From assembly GCA_019426215.1 (NCBI GenBank), contig CM033391.1, positions 5,258,708-5,322,707 of the forward strand: a stretch of DNA of 64,000 bases, given 5' to 3'. This stretch comes from Buddleja alternifolia (Eukaryota; Streptophyta; Magnoliopsida; Lamiales; Scrophulariaceae). The notes beneath the pieces were generated by a model. That model did not search any database. It was not told where the DNA came from and saw only the letters and a program-made list of their open reading frames with translations. Made by a program: the position numbers and the translations under genes. How positions within the stretch are numbered: position 1 is the stretch's first letter; every line of letters starts with the position of its first letter. This document shows, piece by piece, positions 34,780 through 45,108 of this stretch.

Positions 34780-35072
34780 AATTTAGATATTTTTTACTAT
34801 TTTATCCATATATTGTATGACACATCAATTTTATTAACCCGACGCATCCTAGAATCACCTGATTTTGCCCCTCTCCATCTTCTTCAGTAGTCCCCCATGA
34901 ATACGAACGTTGATGAATTTTTAATGACTGAGTTGATTTAAATGTTTTTTACTATTTTACCCATATATCAAATATTGTTCGACACACCGACTCCATTGGA
35001 CCCGCCCTGCCTTTCCGGTTTGCCCCTCTCCATCTTCTTCATCAGTAGTCTCCCATGAATATGAACATAGAT
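34780..35072. repeat. Imperfect tandem duplication in the PAO promoter
   Basis: Two units of about 150 bases (34780-34933 and 34934-35072) sharing TTTTTTACTATTTTA, TTTGCCCCTCTCCATCTTCT and CCCATGAATA. The second ends about 160 bases before the PAO start codon. Confidence 0.8.
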
Positions 35073-35230
35073 AGTTCCAGAAAGACAATTGTAGACTTGC
35101 ACGCAAAGCCTTCTTCCTTCAACTCCACAATTATACATACAGTAAATATCATCTCTAAACCTATCTCTATATACCTACATACAAAATTCACACAATTATG
35201 AAATAAGAGAATACATACTACTATTTCTTA

Positions 35231-38200
35231 ATGGCTGCTATTTCACTAACTTCATCCACACTACCTATATTCACCACCATTACCAGTACAAGTACTAGTT
35301 CATTACAAGCTTCAATTCCCCCTCGCTTCATTTCTAAATTCCCTTCACAAATTAGAACAAAACATTTCAAGAATCATCATCTACACGTAGCTGCTCCGCC
35401 ATCAAACCCTAGTTCCGCCATTTCTGACGAAGATCGAGAAAAACTTGAACCTTCAATTGAAATTGAAGACTCCGACGAAGCCTCGTCGGAGAAGTTTTCA
35501 TGGAGAGATCATTGGTATCCGGTTTCACTCGTGGAAGATCTCGACCGTCGATATCCAACTCCATTTCAGCTCCTCAATCGAGATCTTGTTCTGTGGTTTG
35601 ATAATTCTGTTTCGCAATGGGTTGCTTTCGATGATAAATGCCCCCATAGGCTTGCTCCTTTATCAGTAATTCCTTGTTTCTTTTGCACAATTCTTCTGTT
35701 TTTTGTTGGAGCCCTAATTGTTCTTGTGGATTTGAACCCTAACTTTCTGTTTTTTGATCAAATTTGTAAAATTTGATGGATATTTCATGTTTATATACAG
35801 TTCTTCTGTTTTTTGTTGGAGCCCTAACATTTCTTGTAATTTGAACCCTAATTTCTGTTTTTTTTCTATTGAATTTGTGAAATTTTGATGGATTTTTGAT
35901 GTTTATGTGATTTGTAATGTAGGAAGGAAGGATAGATGAGAATGGGCATTTGCAGTGTTCATATCATGGGTGGTCTTTTGACGGGTCCGGGGCGTGTACT
36001 CGGATCCCTCAGGCAGCATCCGAAGGGCCCGAGGCTCGTGCTGTTAAGTCCCCAAGGGCGTGTTCGACGAGGTTTCCAACCATGGTCTCTCAAGGGCTTC
36101 TCTTTGTGTGGCCGGATGAGAATGGCTGGGAAAGAGCTCAAATCACTGAGCCCCCTATGTAAGAATTTTCATGCATTCTTTGCTATTTGATTAATAATTG
36201 TTTTTAGTATTCCAACTGCTTCTTTAATGGGTTATTTTATTGAGTAAGTAATAAATTATATCTGTGACTGGGATGTTGGTTGGTGTTGTTAAGTAATATT
36301 ATATTGATGAGCATTAGAATAATTAGTTGTCTTTTCTTTATGGGGAATTGTTTATAGGTTGCCTGATGATTTTGATAAGCCTGAGTTTTCGTCGGTGACG
36401 ATTCAGCGTGATTTGTTCTATGGCTACGATACTTTGATGGAGAATGTGTCCGATCCTTCTCATATTGACTTTGCACACCACAAGGTAAATTGTGAAGAGC
36501 TGGAAATAATGAAATTATGAATATTTCGAGCTTCTGATTCCATTCATATTCATTGGTCCTAGTTAAGTGGTTATATGTAGCAAGACAATGTAGAAAATTA
36601 CCATGTCGAGTTCATTGTGATAGTGATGCGTGGCAATCTAATAATAAACCCAATGTCATAAATGCTTTTGTGCAGTAATCCTCGTACAAAAGTTGAACAA
36701 ATTTTATTATGATGTGTTCTAGCTTCTAAGATTAGAAAAATCTCTTATGCTTTGTTTGGTTAAAGATTGTGATGAGCAGAGGAAAATGGTTGGGCTAAGG
36801 AAAACAGAATCAAATAAATACAAAATCTCAAGTATGTCTGGTAGAGAGAACTTATAGGAAAAGAAACGGTAGGGAGGTGATGGTTGTATTGGATCTTAAA
36901 ATATTGAGATATGAACAAACAATCCTTTTCTTGTGTTTACTCTAGTTTCAATTCTTTTTCACAGTATTTTCATTTGTAACCAAACCACAAAACTTTGTTT
37001 TACCTAGCATCTTTTTGTTTCTTTTCTTCACCAATATCCTTGTACCAAAGAGGGTGTTCATGATATCAAAGAAAGAAATGGTTGATGTAATGTAAGGTTA
37101 ATGGAACCAGAGGTGGAATGGAATTTCATTTTTCAAGACAACTTCTAGACCACTGGTGGGCGGTGGCTAATGTTCCAAGTACTGCTCTTTAGAGCACATT
37201 AAATCTTGTTTCGAGTTAGTTGTAATTCCTCTTAGTGGATGATTAGTAATTCTAGAGTTTTGCGAGAACAAGTCCCCTGACAAACAAGTGAATCTGTTGA
37301 TAATAAGGGTCTCATCTTTGTACTGATACTTCAACTTGTAGAATTTTCACAATAAGATTCATTCAGTCATGCAGTTTATATAATAATTAAATTTGACGAG
37401 TGTAATTAGTTAAGGCTGCTTAAGTAACAGGTCTCATTTTCAGGCTGAGCTTTCATGCTGGTTTTGTCCTCAGCTTATCTGTCTTCATTCTATGAAGCCT
37501 TTTGCAAGTTTCTTAACACATGGAAAACTAACAGGTCACAGGCAGAAGAGATAGAGCAAAGCCCTTACCGTTCAAGATGGAATCAAGTGGACATTGGGGC
37601 TTTGCTGGTGCAAATGATGGCAACCCAAAAATCAGCGCTAAATTTGTCGCACCATGCTACTATATAAATAAGTAAGTTTATATTAATCTTTTTGGTCCGT
37701 GTATTTCAGTGAAGTGTATTCATTTTAGGTATTATAGCATCTTTATTGCTCTAGTTGTATGTGCTTTGTTGATGATTTTATCTAATTATACGATATAAAT
37801 TTCATCACTTGTTTCATTCATTAAAAAAAATTCTTCTTAAACCTTCTTACTGTTAATGCTTATAGGTTCCTACTTTACAAAATTCTTATCTAAATCTTTT
37901 CAATCATGTATTCGGTAAATTTATAACTGCAGCTTCATTTTCCAGTGGAGACCTGAATTTGACATTCATGATTTTATTGTTTATGGTTAATTTCAGAATT
38001 GAGATTGACACAAAGCTTCCCATTGTGGGTGACCAAAAATGGGTTATATGGATTTGTTCCTTCAATGTTCCAATGGCACCTGGAAAGACACGCTCAATTG
38101 TTTGTAGTGCCCGAAATTTTTTTCAGTTAACTATGCCAGGGCCTGCATGGTGGCAGGTAAGAATTATTTCTTTCTTCCTGGCCGATTGTGGCTAGTGAAA

Positions 38201-38768
38201 TTAAGTCCATATCAAAGCATGTTGTGTTCTCTCGTAAAATGAGCCATGTTTCATGTTCTTATCCCCAAGTAATGATTAGCTTTTTAATTTCCTATGACCA
38301 ACAACAATTGCATCTCGGTAGGTAATTAAATTCGTGTCTATTAATTAAATTGGTGTCTATGAAGAGGAATCGGTGAAGGATGAGGAGGGATGATGAGGGG
38401 CATGTTGAGACTAGCCATTGTAGCTCGTTTGAGCTTTGATTATTAAAACTACGGACCGAACTTGAACATTCTTTTTCGTATGATAAGATTTAAAGTTGGT
38501 TCGAGTTCAGCTGCATTAGATAAAAGATGATAAAACATGTGTAAAATTGACGCACTGTTTATGTCGATTTGTGTTCGACTAGATTAAAGTTCGTTCAAGA
38601 TTGATTGTAGATTAAAGTTCTAGTTTGATATAAAATCCAAACCAAGCTTAAACAATACATTGTTTGGTTCAAGTCAAGCAACTGCAGATTGTGGAATAAG
38701 CTTTATAGGTTATATGAACATGCCTTAGTAGAGGCACTTCTACAAGATTTGGCATTACCCCCCCCCCC

Positions 38769-38799
<31 letters not shown>

Positions 38800-40135
38800 A
38801 TACATGCGTGTGTGTGTGCGTGCGTGTAGAATATCATATATGAATTGTTTTGTATTTTCCAAGTGTAGCATGTAAAAGTAACTTTCTCATAGCATCTGAA
38901 AGTAAAATCTCTGTATTTTCTAGACACCTTACATACTAGTTACCACGCTGGTTTCTTTTTCGTTTTTTGACTGATTTTGGAAATAGGTGGTTCCACGATG
39001 GCATGAGCATTGGACTTCAAACAAAGTATATGATGGAGATATGATAGTACTTCAAGGTCAAGAGAAGATCTTTCTTTCGAAATCAAAGGATGGTTCTGGC
39101 GATGTCAACAAGCAGTATACAACAATAACCTTTACGCCCACACAAGCTGATCGTCTTGTCTTGGCATTCAGGAACTGGCTGAGGCGACATGGCAACAGTG
39201 AGCCTCAGTGGTTTGGTAGCACCGACCAACAGCCCTTGCCATCTATGGTGTTGTCTAAACGCCAGGTAATGAAATCCATCTATCTTGTTTGAGTTCTTAG
39301 CTTATGATTCTAAGCATTTAATCTTTAATTTCAATGTACAAGCGATCTGCATGGGACAATGAAGGGAAATTTGAATGATTTTCTGTAGTGAAATCAATAA
39401 AAGTAACAGAAAACAAGTGTAAATTATTTTATAAAGAGGAAAAAGCTTTAAAAATAGATACTTTACATCATTCTGTGAAAGGTTTTTAGTATCTTTGCAA
39501 TACTTCCCCCAAAAAAGCCAGTTTAGAGCTAGTGGCACAACATCATTACTTAAAACGATAGTACTTCAGGGGGGAAGGTTCTATTCTAGGAAATGTAATC
39601 TTATATTGAAACATCACAAATTTGAAACAAAGGGAAGCATACACGACGATTCGATCCCTTTGTAATTTGGAGAGAGCTACGGTGTAGCTTTATGTTCCCC
39701 AATTTTTTTGTGATATACTGATTCAGTAAATTTTACTTGTTTCTAATTTCTATATTAGCTAAATTTTTGCGATTTGTGAACCTGACAGATGTTGGATTTT
39801 TGTGATATACTGATTCAGTAAATTTTACTTGTTTCTAATTTCTTTATTAGCTAAATTTTTGCGATTTGTGAACCTGACAGATGTTGGATAGATTTGAGCA
39901 GCACACACTGAAATGTTCATCATGTAGAGATGCTTATAAAAAATTCGAGACATTGCAGAAGTTCTTGATCGGTGCAGCTATCGTCTGTGCAGCAACAACT
40001 GGGATCCCACCTGACATGCAAGTACGGATAGTTTTGGGTGTCATAGCGATTTCCTGTGCTGGATTGGCTTATGCTCTGAATGAGCTCCAGAAGAATTTCG
40101 TGTTTGTGGATTATATACATGCTGACATTGATTGA
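35231..40135 (+). CDS. PAO: Pheophorbide a oxygenase (chlorophyll breakdown)
   Basis: Seven exons (35231-35665, 35923-36158, 36358-36484, 37535-37671, 37997-38156, 38987-39265, 39881-40135) give a 542-residue protein, all joints GT/AG and in frame. PAO is a Rieske-type monooxygenase of the plastid membrane that opens the ring of pheophorbide a during leaf senescence. A Ser/Thr-rich transit peptide covers about 1-55. The Rieske cluster ligands are in DKCPHRLAPLS and CSYHGWSF. The mononuclear iron site is in ENVSDPSHIDFAHHK. The C terminus carries the redox pair CSSC and two membrane segments. The sequence fits PAO better than the related TIC55 or PTC52. Introns 1 and 6 contain tandem duplications and intron 5 a poly-C tract. 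Confidence 0.95.
35691..35913. repeat. Tandem duplication in PAO intron 1
   Basis: Two units of about 110 bases (35691-35800 and 35801-35913) sharing TTCTTCTGTTTTTTGTTGGA and GATGGAT/GATGGATT. The first ends in TATATACAG, an acceptor-like word that is not the one used. Confidence 0.85.
38758..38826. repeat. Poly-C tract with flanking CA/TG repeat
   Basis: A run of 28 C followed by (AC)n, then TACATGCGTG and a TG-rich stretch that is complementary to the CA run. It lies in PAO intron 5, about 160 bases before exon 6. Confidence 0.9.
39705..39888. repeat. 92-base tandem duplication across the PAO intron 6 acceptor
   Basis: Units 39705-39796 and 39797-39888 are almost identical. Each ends with the end of intron 6 (CTGACAG) plus the first eight bases of exon 7 (ATGTTGGA). 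Acceptors therefore exist after 39788 and after 39880. Confidence 0.92.
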
Positions 40136-40761
40136 TTGTGAATCCTCAGCTCCTTAGTTTATACTGAGTTGAGACCAAATTATTACTGTATAGAGGATAA
40201 AGTTGGATTCTTGAGAATAAGAATTAATTGATTCTTGTCTCCTATCTTTTGAGAAAAAGTTGGCAAGTGAGTACCCTAAGAAAGATTAAAGAATCAAGTC
40301 TCGAATTGAGAATGTTGAGTGAGATCTGTAATTATGTCAAGCTTAAGAGCTAGGGGTCAAATGAATTTGATGCTTTCTCATTCCCCAAACCCACAAATCC
40401 ACGAATGAGAGAAGTAGATTAAATACATCTTGAAATTAGGCTCTCGAAGAATTAGAAATGATGAACACAATAGTTACATTTGAATTCCTTATCTAAAGAG
40501 CTTAACATGACACAAATCCAATACACTTCATAAAAGTTCATTTATAGCTCTAGCAGAATGTAATTCATAATGAACAACAAAAACCATAACAGAGAAGTAA
40601 AACAGAAATTAATACTAAAATTCAACCGTGAATTCATTCAAATCGGCATCCAGAAAATGCCAATTACAATACTATTTCATAACCTAACCGCAAAGAAAAA
40701 GCAAGAAAACAACCAACACTTTACATCTAATTCCAACACAAAATCCGATCCAGATCCAAAT

Positions 40762-41211
40762 CTAAGAGCTAGTAAACTTGGTAACAGCCTTCGTACCTTC
40801 AGAAACAGCGTGCTTCGCGAGCTCTCCAGGCAACACCAGCCTCACGGCAGTCTGAATCTCCCTCGACGTAATCGTCGGCTTCTTATTATACCTCGCCAAT
40901 TTCGACGATTCCTGACCTAGCTTCTCGAAAATGTCATTAATGAAGCTGTTCATGATCCCCATCGCTTTGCTCGAGATTCCGATGTCAGGATGCACCTGCT
41001 TCAACACCTTGAAGATGTAGATCTTGTATGTCTCCACGCTCTTCTTCGATCTCTTCTTTTTCTTGTCTCCGGCGACGGCGCCGCCGTCTTTTGGCAGCTT
41101 CTTCCCGGCCTTTGGCTTCTTCTCCGCCGCCGGAGCCTTTTCCGCCACCGCGGTCTTCTTCTCCTCCGCTGGCTTCTTCTCCGCCGGCTTCTTCTCGCCC
41201 TTTGGTGCCAT
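40762..41211 (-). CDS. Histone H2B
   Basis: A 149-residue, intronless core histone. The start is [17 protein letters not shown], a Lys/Ala-rich plant H2B tail with repeated KKPAEK words. The histone fold follows from about residue 57 ([19 protein letters not shown]...[14 protein letters not shown]), ending AVTKFTSS. Lys145 in AVTK is the position of the regulatory ubiquitin on plant H2B. It pairs with H2A in the nucleosome. The frame stays open upstream to 41586, but the region 41212-41586 is promoter (TATA box at 41301-41310), so the start at 41211 is firm. Confidence 0.97.
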   Translation of the reverse strand: MAPKGEKKPAEKKPAEEKKTAVAEKAPAAEKKPKAGKKLPKDGGAVAGDKKKKRSKKSVETYKIYIFKVLKQVHPDIGISSKAMGIMNSFINDIFEKLGQESSKLARYNKKPTITSREIQTAVRLVLPGELAKHAVSEGTKAVTKFTSS

Positions 41212-41298
41212 TGCTGTAGCTAGGCTTTGATGTGGAGAATTGTTTATTGGATTTGGAATTGAGGAAAGGATTGGTGATGGAGGAAAGAGGAAGAGAGA

Positions 41299-41345
41299 TT
41301 GGTATATATAGGGGGAGAGAGGTGGGATGTGATTGGTGGAATTGG
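41299..41345 (-). promoter_or_regulatory. H2B core promoter
   Basis: On the minus strand CCTATATATACC (TATA box), with two CCAAT-type words (CCAATTCCACCAATC) just upstream. A CCGCGTC word near 41349 resembles part of the histone octamer site. Confidence 0.65.
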
Positions 41346-41623
41346 ATTGACGCGGATTGTGGTTTTGCACCGTTAATTGAGATGTGAGCTGATGTTGGAA
41401 ATTTGGACGGTCAGATGTTGTGGAGTTTAAATTGGTTGACACGGATTTGTAATTTGGTCCGTGGATTGAGGTGGAATTGTACGGAGGAGATTTGAATAGA
41501 GGAAAAGCGGGGGGATTTTGTGCGCGGTTCAATTTTTTGGGATGGTTTCGAATTTTCAATTTTTGCCGCGCGAGGGTTGGACGCAAATTTTGGAATTGTG
41601 ATCTGGTTGCTGACTGTACGATG

Positions 41624-41771
41624 TAGGGGTGAGTGTTCGGTTCGGGTTGTCAGGTTCGGGTTAGTCGAGTTCGGGTTGTTCGGGTTTCAGGTTGTAAATA
41701 TTGCTACTCGAAATTGGACCGATTTAATCGGGTTCGGGGTCCGAACAACCCGAACCGAACGTCCACCCCTA
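41624..41771. mobile_element. hAT-type MITE with perfect target duplication
   Basis: 148 bases, starting TAGGGGTGAGTGTTCGGTTC and ending with the inverse ACGTCCACCCCTA. The exact 8-base duplication GTACGATG lies at 41616-41623 and 41772-41779. It inserted about 410 bases upstream of the H2B start. Confidence 0.93.
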
Positions 41772-41779
41772 GTACGATG

Positions 41780-42714
41780 AAAGTGTTGATTCTGCATATG
41801 TATTATGTGCATCTAGGATGATGTGGCAGATGATTGAATGATGAGTCAATTTAGTTTATGTCACCCGATCGAGTAGTAACTAAATGCGTTTGAATGATTA
41901 CATTTTGATTCTATAAAATGAGATTATGATATTTTTATGTATTTCTAATAGATTGTGCATAGTGGTGATTTATTTGGTTTGTAACCATTAGACTAGATTG
42001 AGATGAGCCGAGTCAATGGGCATATCAGATGTGGCTATTCAATTGTTCCCGAAGTGGGTGAACAGCGTGAACTAGACAATGACATGATGTGTGAGTCATG
42101 TTAGGATTATTTTATTTGCATTTCGATGATCAATTTGTGGAATGTTTATACACCCAATTTACAATTCAATCAAATCTAGAATACCAAATAAGCTCGTTCA
42201 TTATAGTGGATCAAGAGATATAAGATTAGGTATCACGTGATAATTTGATTTTACTTTTGGTACGAGTCTATATCCCATTCTCACAAAATTTGGTTTTTTC
42301 CCTCAACCTTCATACACCTGTTAGTTATATATTGGAAGATGGCAAGTGTAAGACATGTGTTCATTAGTTTTGGGTTTTGGAGGGGGGTATATTTGGCTGC
42401 AATAGAGAGGGGAAAATGCGAAAATGGGAGAAAACTCAAAATTAGGACTTTTAAAGTGAATATTTGGGGATAATTTGCTAATTTGAGCTCACGCTCTTCA
42501 GTTTTTTCATGCAAAAATCAATAACCAATTTGCTAAAACCTAATAAAAAACAAACTTATTGAAAGACCTTTAATTTAGGTCCCAAATAATAAAAACTCTC
42601 TCAAGTGAAAAACCCTAACCACGCTAGGATAACCCTAACCTGCTAGGGTTTTCGCCGTTCCCGGCCTACCGGCCAGATCGAGGAGCAGAAAATAGATCGA
42701 CCACTACCTATAAA
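41780..42714. other. Intergenic, no gene seen
   Basis: No supported gene. The stretch near 42600-42714 (ACCCTAACCACGCTAGG) may be the 5' untranslated start of the LINE that follows, split by a MITE. Confidence 0.45.
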
Positions 42715-43337
42715 GCATGGACACTTCCAAAATTATTTTCGGGCGGTGTTGGGCGCGTGTCACTGTCAGACACGACATACCTCCGACACACCCCCTTCAC
42801 GTGTCAGACACTGCTAATATGTATCCATGATTTAAAAATAAAAAATAAAAAAATCAGACACCGTGTCGGACACGACCAAATGCGTGTCCAATACGGTGAT
42901 TACATGGTTGCAGTCTTCCTAAGAAATTAAAAAGTGTGAGGTTCCAATTGTAAATAGAAAAACTTCAAAAATCCTAATTCTAATTCTTGAGCATTTGATA
43001 CTTTGGTTGTATTTGTAATTGCTTTGTAATTTTTGACTTCGTATATTATTGTTTTGCATTCTTTATTGACTTATTGTTGATAAGTAGTTGAATCTTTTCA
43101 AACATATAGAGATTTACCAAGAAGCAAGGAAAATACAAATTTAACAATAAACAAGTTAACAACATTTTCATAGTTTATTTTTCTAACAAATTATATTGAA
43201 ATTAAAATAAATATCTAATTTATGTTATATATATGTATATACATATATTTGACATTAGTGTCGGAGCCGTGTCGTGTCCTACTTTTTTAAAAAATGTCGT
43301 GCCTCGTGTCTGTATCTTGTTGTGTCAGTGTCCGTGC
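42715..43337. mobile_element. Foldback MITE near the LINE 5' end
   Basis: Ends GCATGGACACT and the inverse AGTGTCCGTGC, with further partly paired words around GTCAGACACGAC and GTGTCGTGTCC. The interior is AT-rich and non-coding. No clear target duplication seen. Confidence 0.55.
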
Positions 43338-43371
43338 ATCATAGCGAAATACTAAAAAGCTGAAGAGACGC

Positions 43372-44656
43372 TTGGTAGGAGCCGCTAAACTGCCAAGAAC
43401 AGAGAACTCTCCAAACCACATGGAACCGCAAAATCCGACAGAACTGCATGGCATGGAGGATGATAGCACTATGAAGAATGCTTGGGATTCACACAGCCTA
43501 CGTGAAACCTGGAATTGGATACTGGTGGAACCAACACTATACACCAGTGATGGGGAAGATGATGTCATGGACTCGTTGATTAGAGCAGACGTAGGAGAGG
43601 ACGATGTTGAAGACGATTACACAATTTCAACCGAACAACTCAAAACCCTGGTTGCACCATACTGAAGAGCTTTAGTTGTGAAGGTTCTTAACCGAAAAGT
43701 AGGGTTTTCCATGCTAAAACAGCGCATGACAGCCCTCTGGAAACTTGACTATGACATCAATCCGGTAGATATCGGCAATGACTTTCACCTAGTCTGATTT
43801 CACTATAAAGATTAGTATGACCATGTCTTGGAGGATGGCCTGTGGATGATCCTCGGACATTACTTAACAATCCAAAAGTGGGACCCCTCCTTTGAACTGA
43901 AAGCGAAAAAAAAATCTTCCACAATTGTGTGGATACGCTTCTCGAAATTGTCCATCCATTATCTACATGACACAGTGATTCATGGCATGGGAGGAAAGAT
44001 AGGTAAGGTGATCCGATTGGATAGAAACACCGAGGAGGCGAAGAGAGGACGGTATGCTAGAGTGTGTGTGGAGATTGACCTTAACAAACCGTTGCTGCCT
44101 TTTCTACGGATGAACAAGATGACAAGGGTGGTTGAATATGAGGGTCTCAATCTTCTGTGCTTCGCGTGTGGTGCGTATGGACATAGACAGGAGACATGTG
44201 GTTCTACGGGCCATGTGGGAACGTCGAAGACAAATCCACAGGGACAACAAGAACGAGAGGATACGCCAAAGGAGCAACTGAATCCTACAACATACGGACC
44301 ATGGAACTTAGTCCAACAAAGAAGATATCAGAGGAAAAACACGGGATTGACTACTCACCGGGCCATATCTTTTACCACAGACACTTTTAGTACAGACCAA
44401 TATGAAGAGAATCGGACTACAGGGACGACAAACAAGGATGCCAAAGGTAAAAGAGTTATTCCCAATGGTAAGCCTAAACAACATTATGTTCGCAATGAGA
44501 CTAGAAATACGAATAGAGACGAGCAAGACCGCAACAAAAACAACCTCTAAGCCAAAACCGACTGGGAATAGGTTTGACATTCTGAATGAGTTGGAGAAGG
44601 ATATGGTTCATGAGGGCGAACAGAAAATTCTTTCGGAAAGCAAGAAAGGAGCTTAA
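43372..44656 (+). pseudogene. LINE ORF1 remnant
   Basis: The first part (43372-43665) is acidic. After a stretch with stops, 43828-44550 encodes a DUF4283-like region (EDGLWMILGHYLTIQKW, TIVWIRFSKLSIHYL) and a zinc knuckle CFACGAYGHRQETC, followed by a polar tail. In plant L1 elements this protein binds element RNA. It is broken by several stops between 43666 and 43827. Confidence 0.8.
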
Positions 44657-45108
44657 ATGGTTTGTCGTCGTTTAATTCTGAAACCCAAAACAACCCTCAA
44701 AGATTCGTTGATATATTAATTTAGTGCCACCCCTCTCACATGGTAATACCTACTCTATTTCACACAACCGAATTAATCCCATTTTTTAGCCGGGCCAATC
44801 TTCACTAACAGAAAGTAGAGGGAAGGCTTCTGGCCAACCATTCATCTTTAGAGCTAAACACCCACATGTAGCATTAGAACCGAATGTTGGGGGGCACGGA
44901 CATGAATTTTCGACAGATGATTCAGATTGCGAAAATCTGTCCGTGGAGTCGGGGGATGACAGCGAAGATGAGTACCGAGATGATGAACCTGTAACCAACC
45001 GAAGCATGGATACAAACATTATCTCGAACACTGAACAAGGGGTTAATCAACCTCCCCCAGGTATGACTCTTTTAGTCCAATTTTATTCCCTTCATTTATA
45101 ATTTAATA

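Noticed and set aside
21304..40135. A metabolic gene cluster
   Set aside because: CKS1, an unknown small protein, a His-rich protein, an mTERF gene and PAO share no pathway.
41212..41586. Upstream extension of the H2B frame
   Set aside because: Contains the TATA box and is not histone-like.
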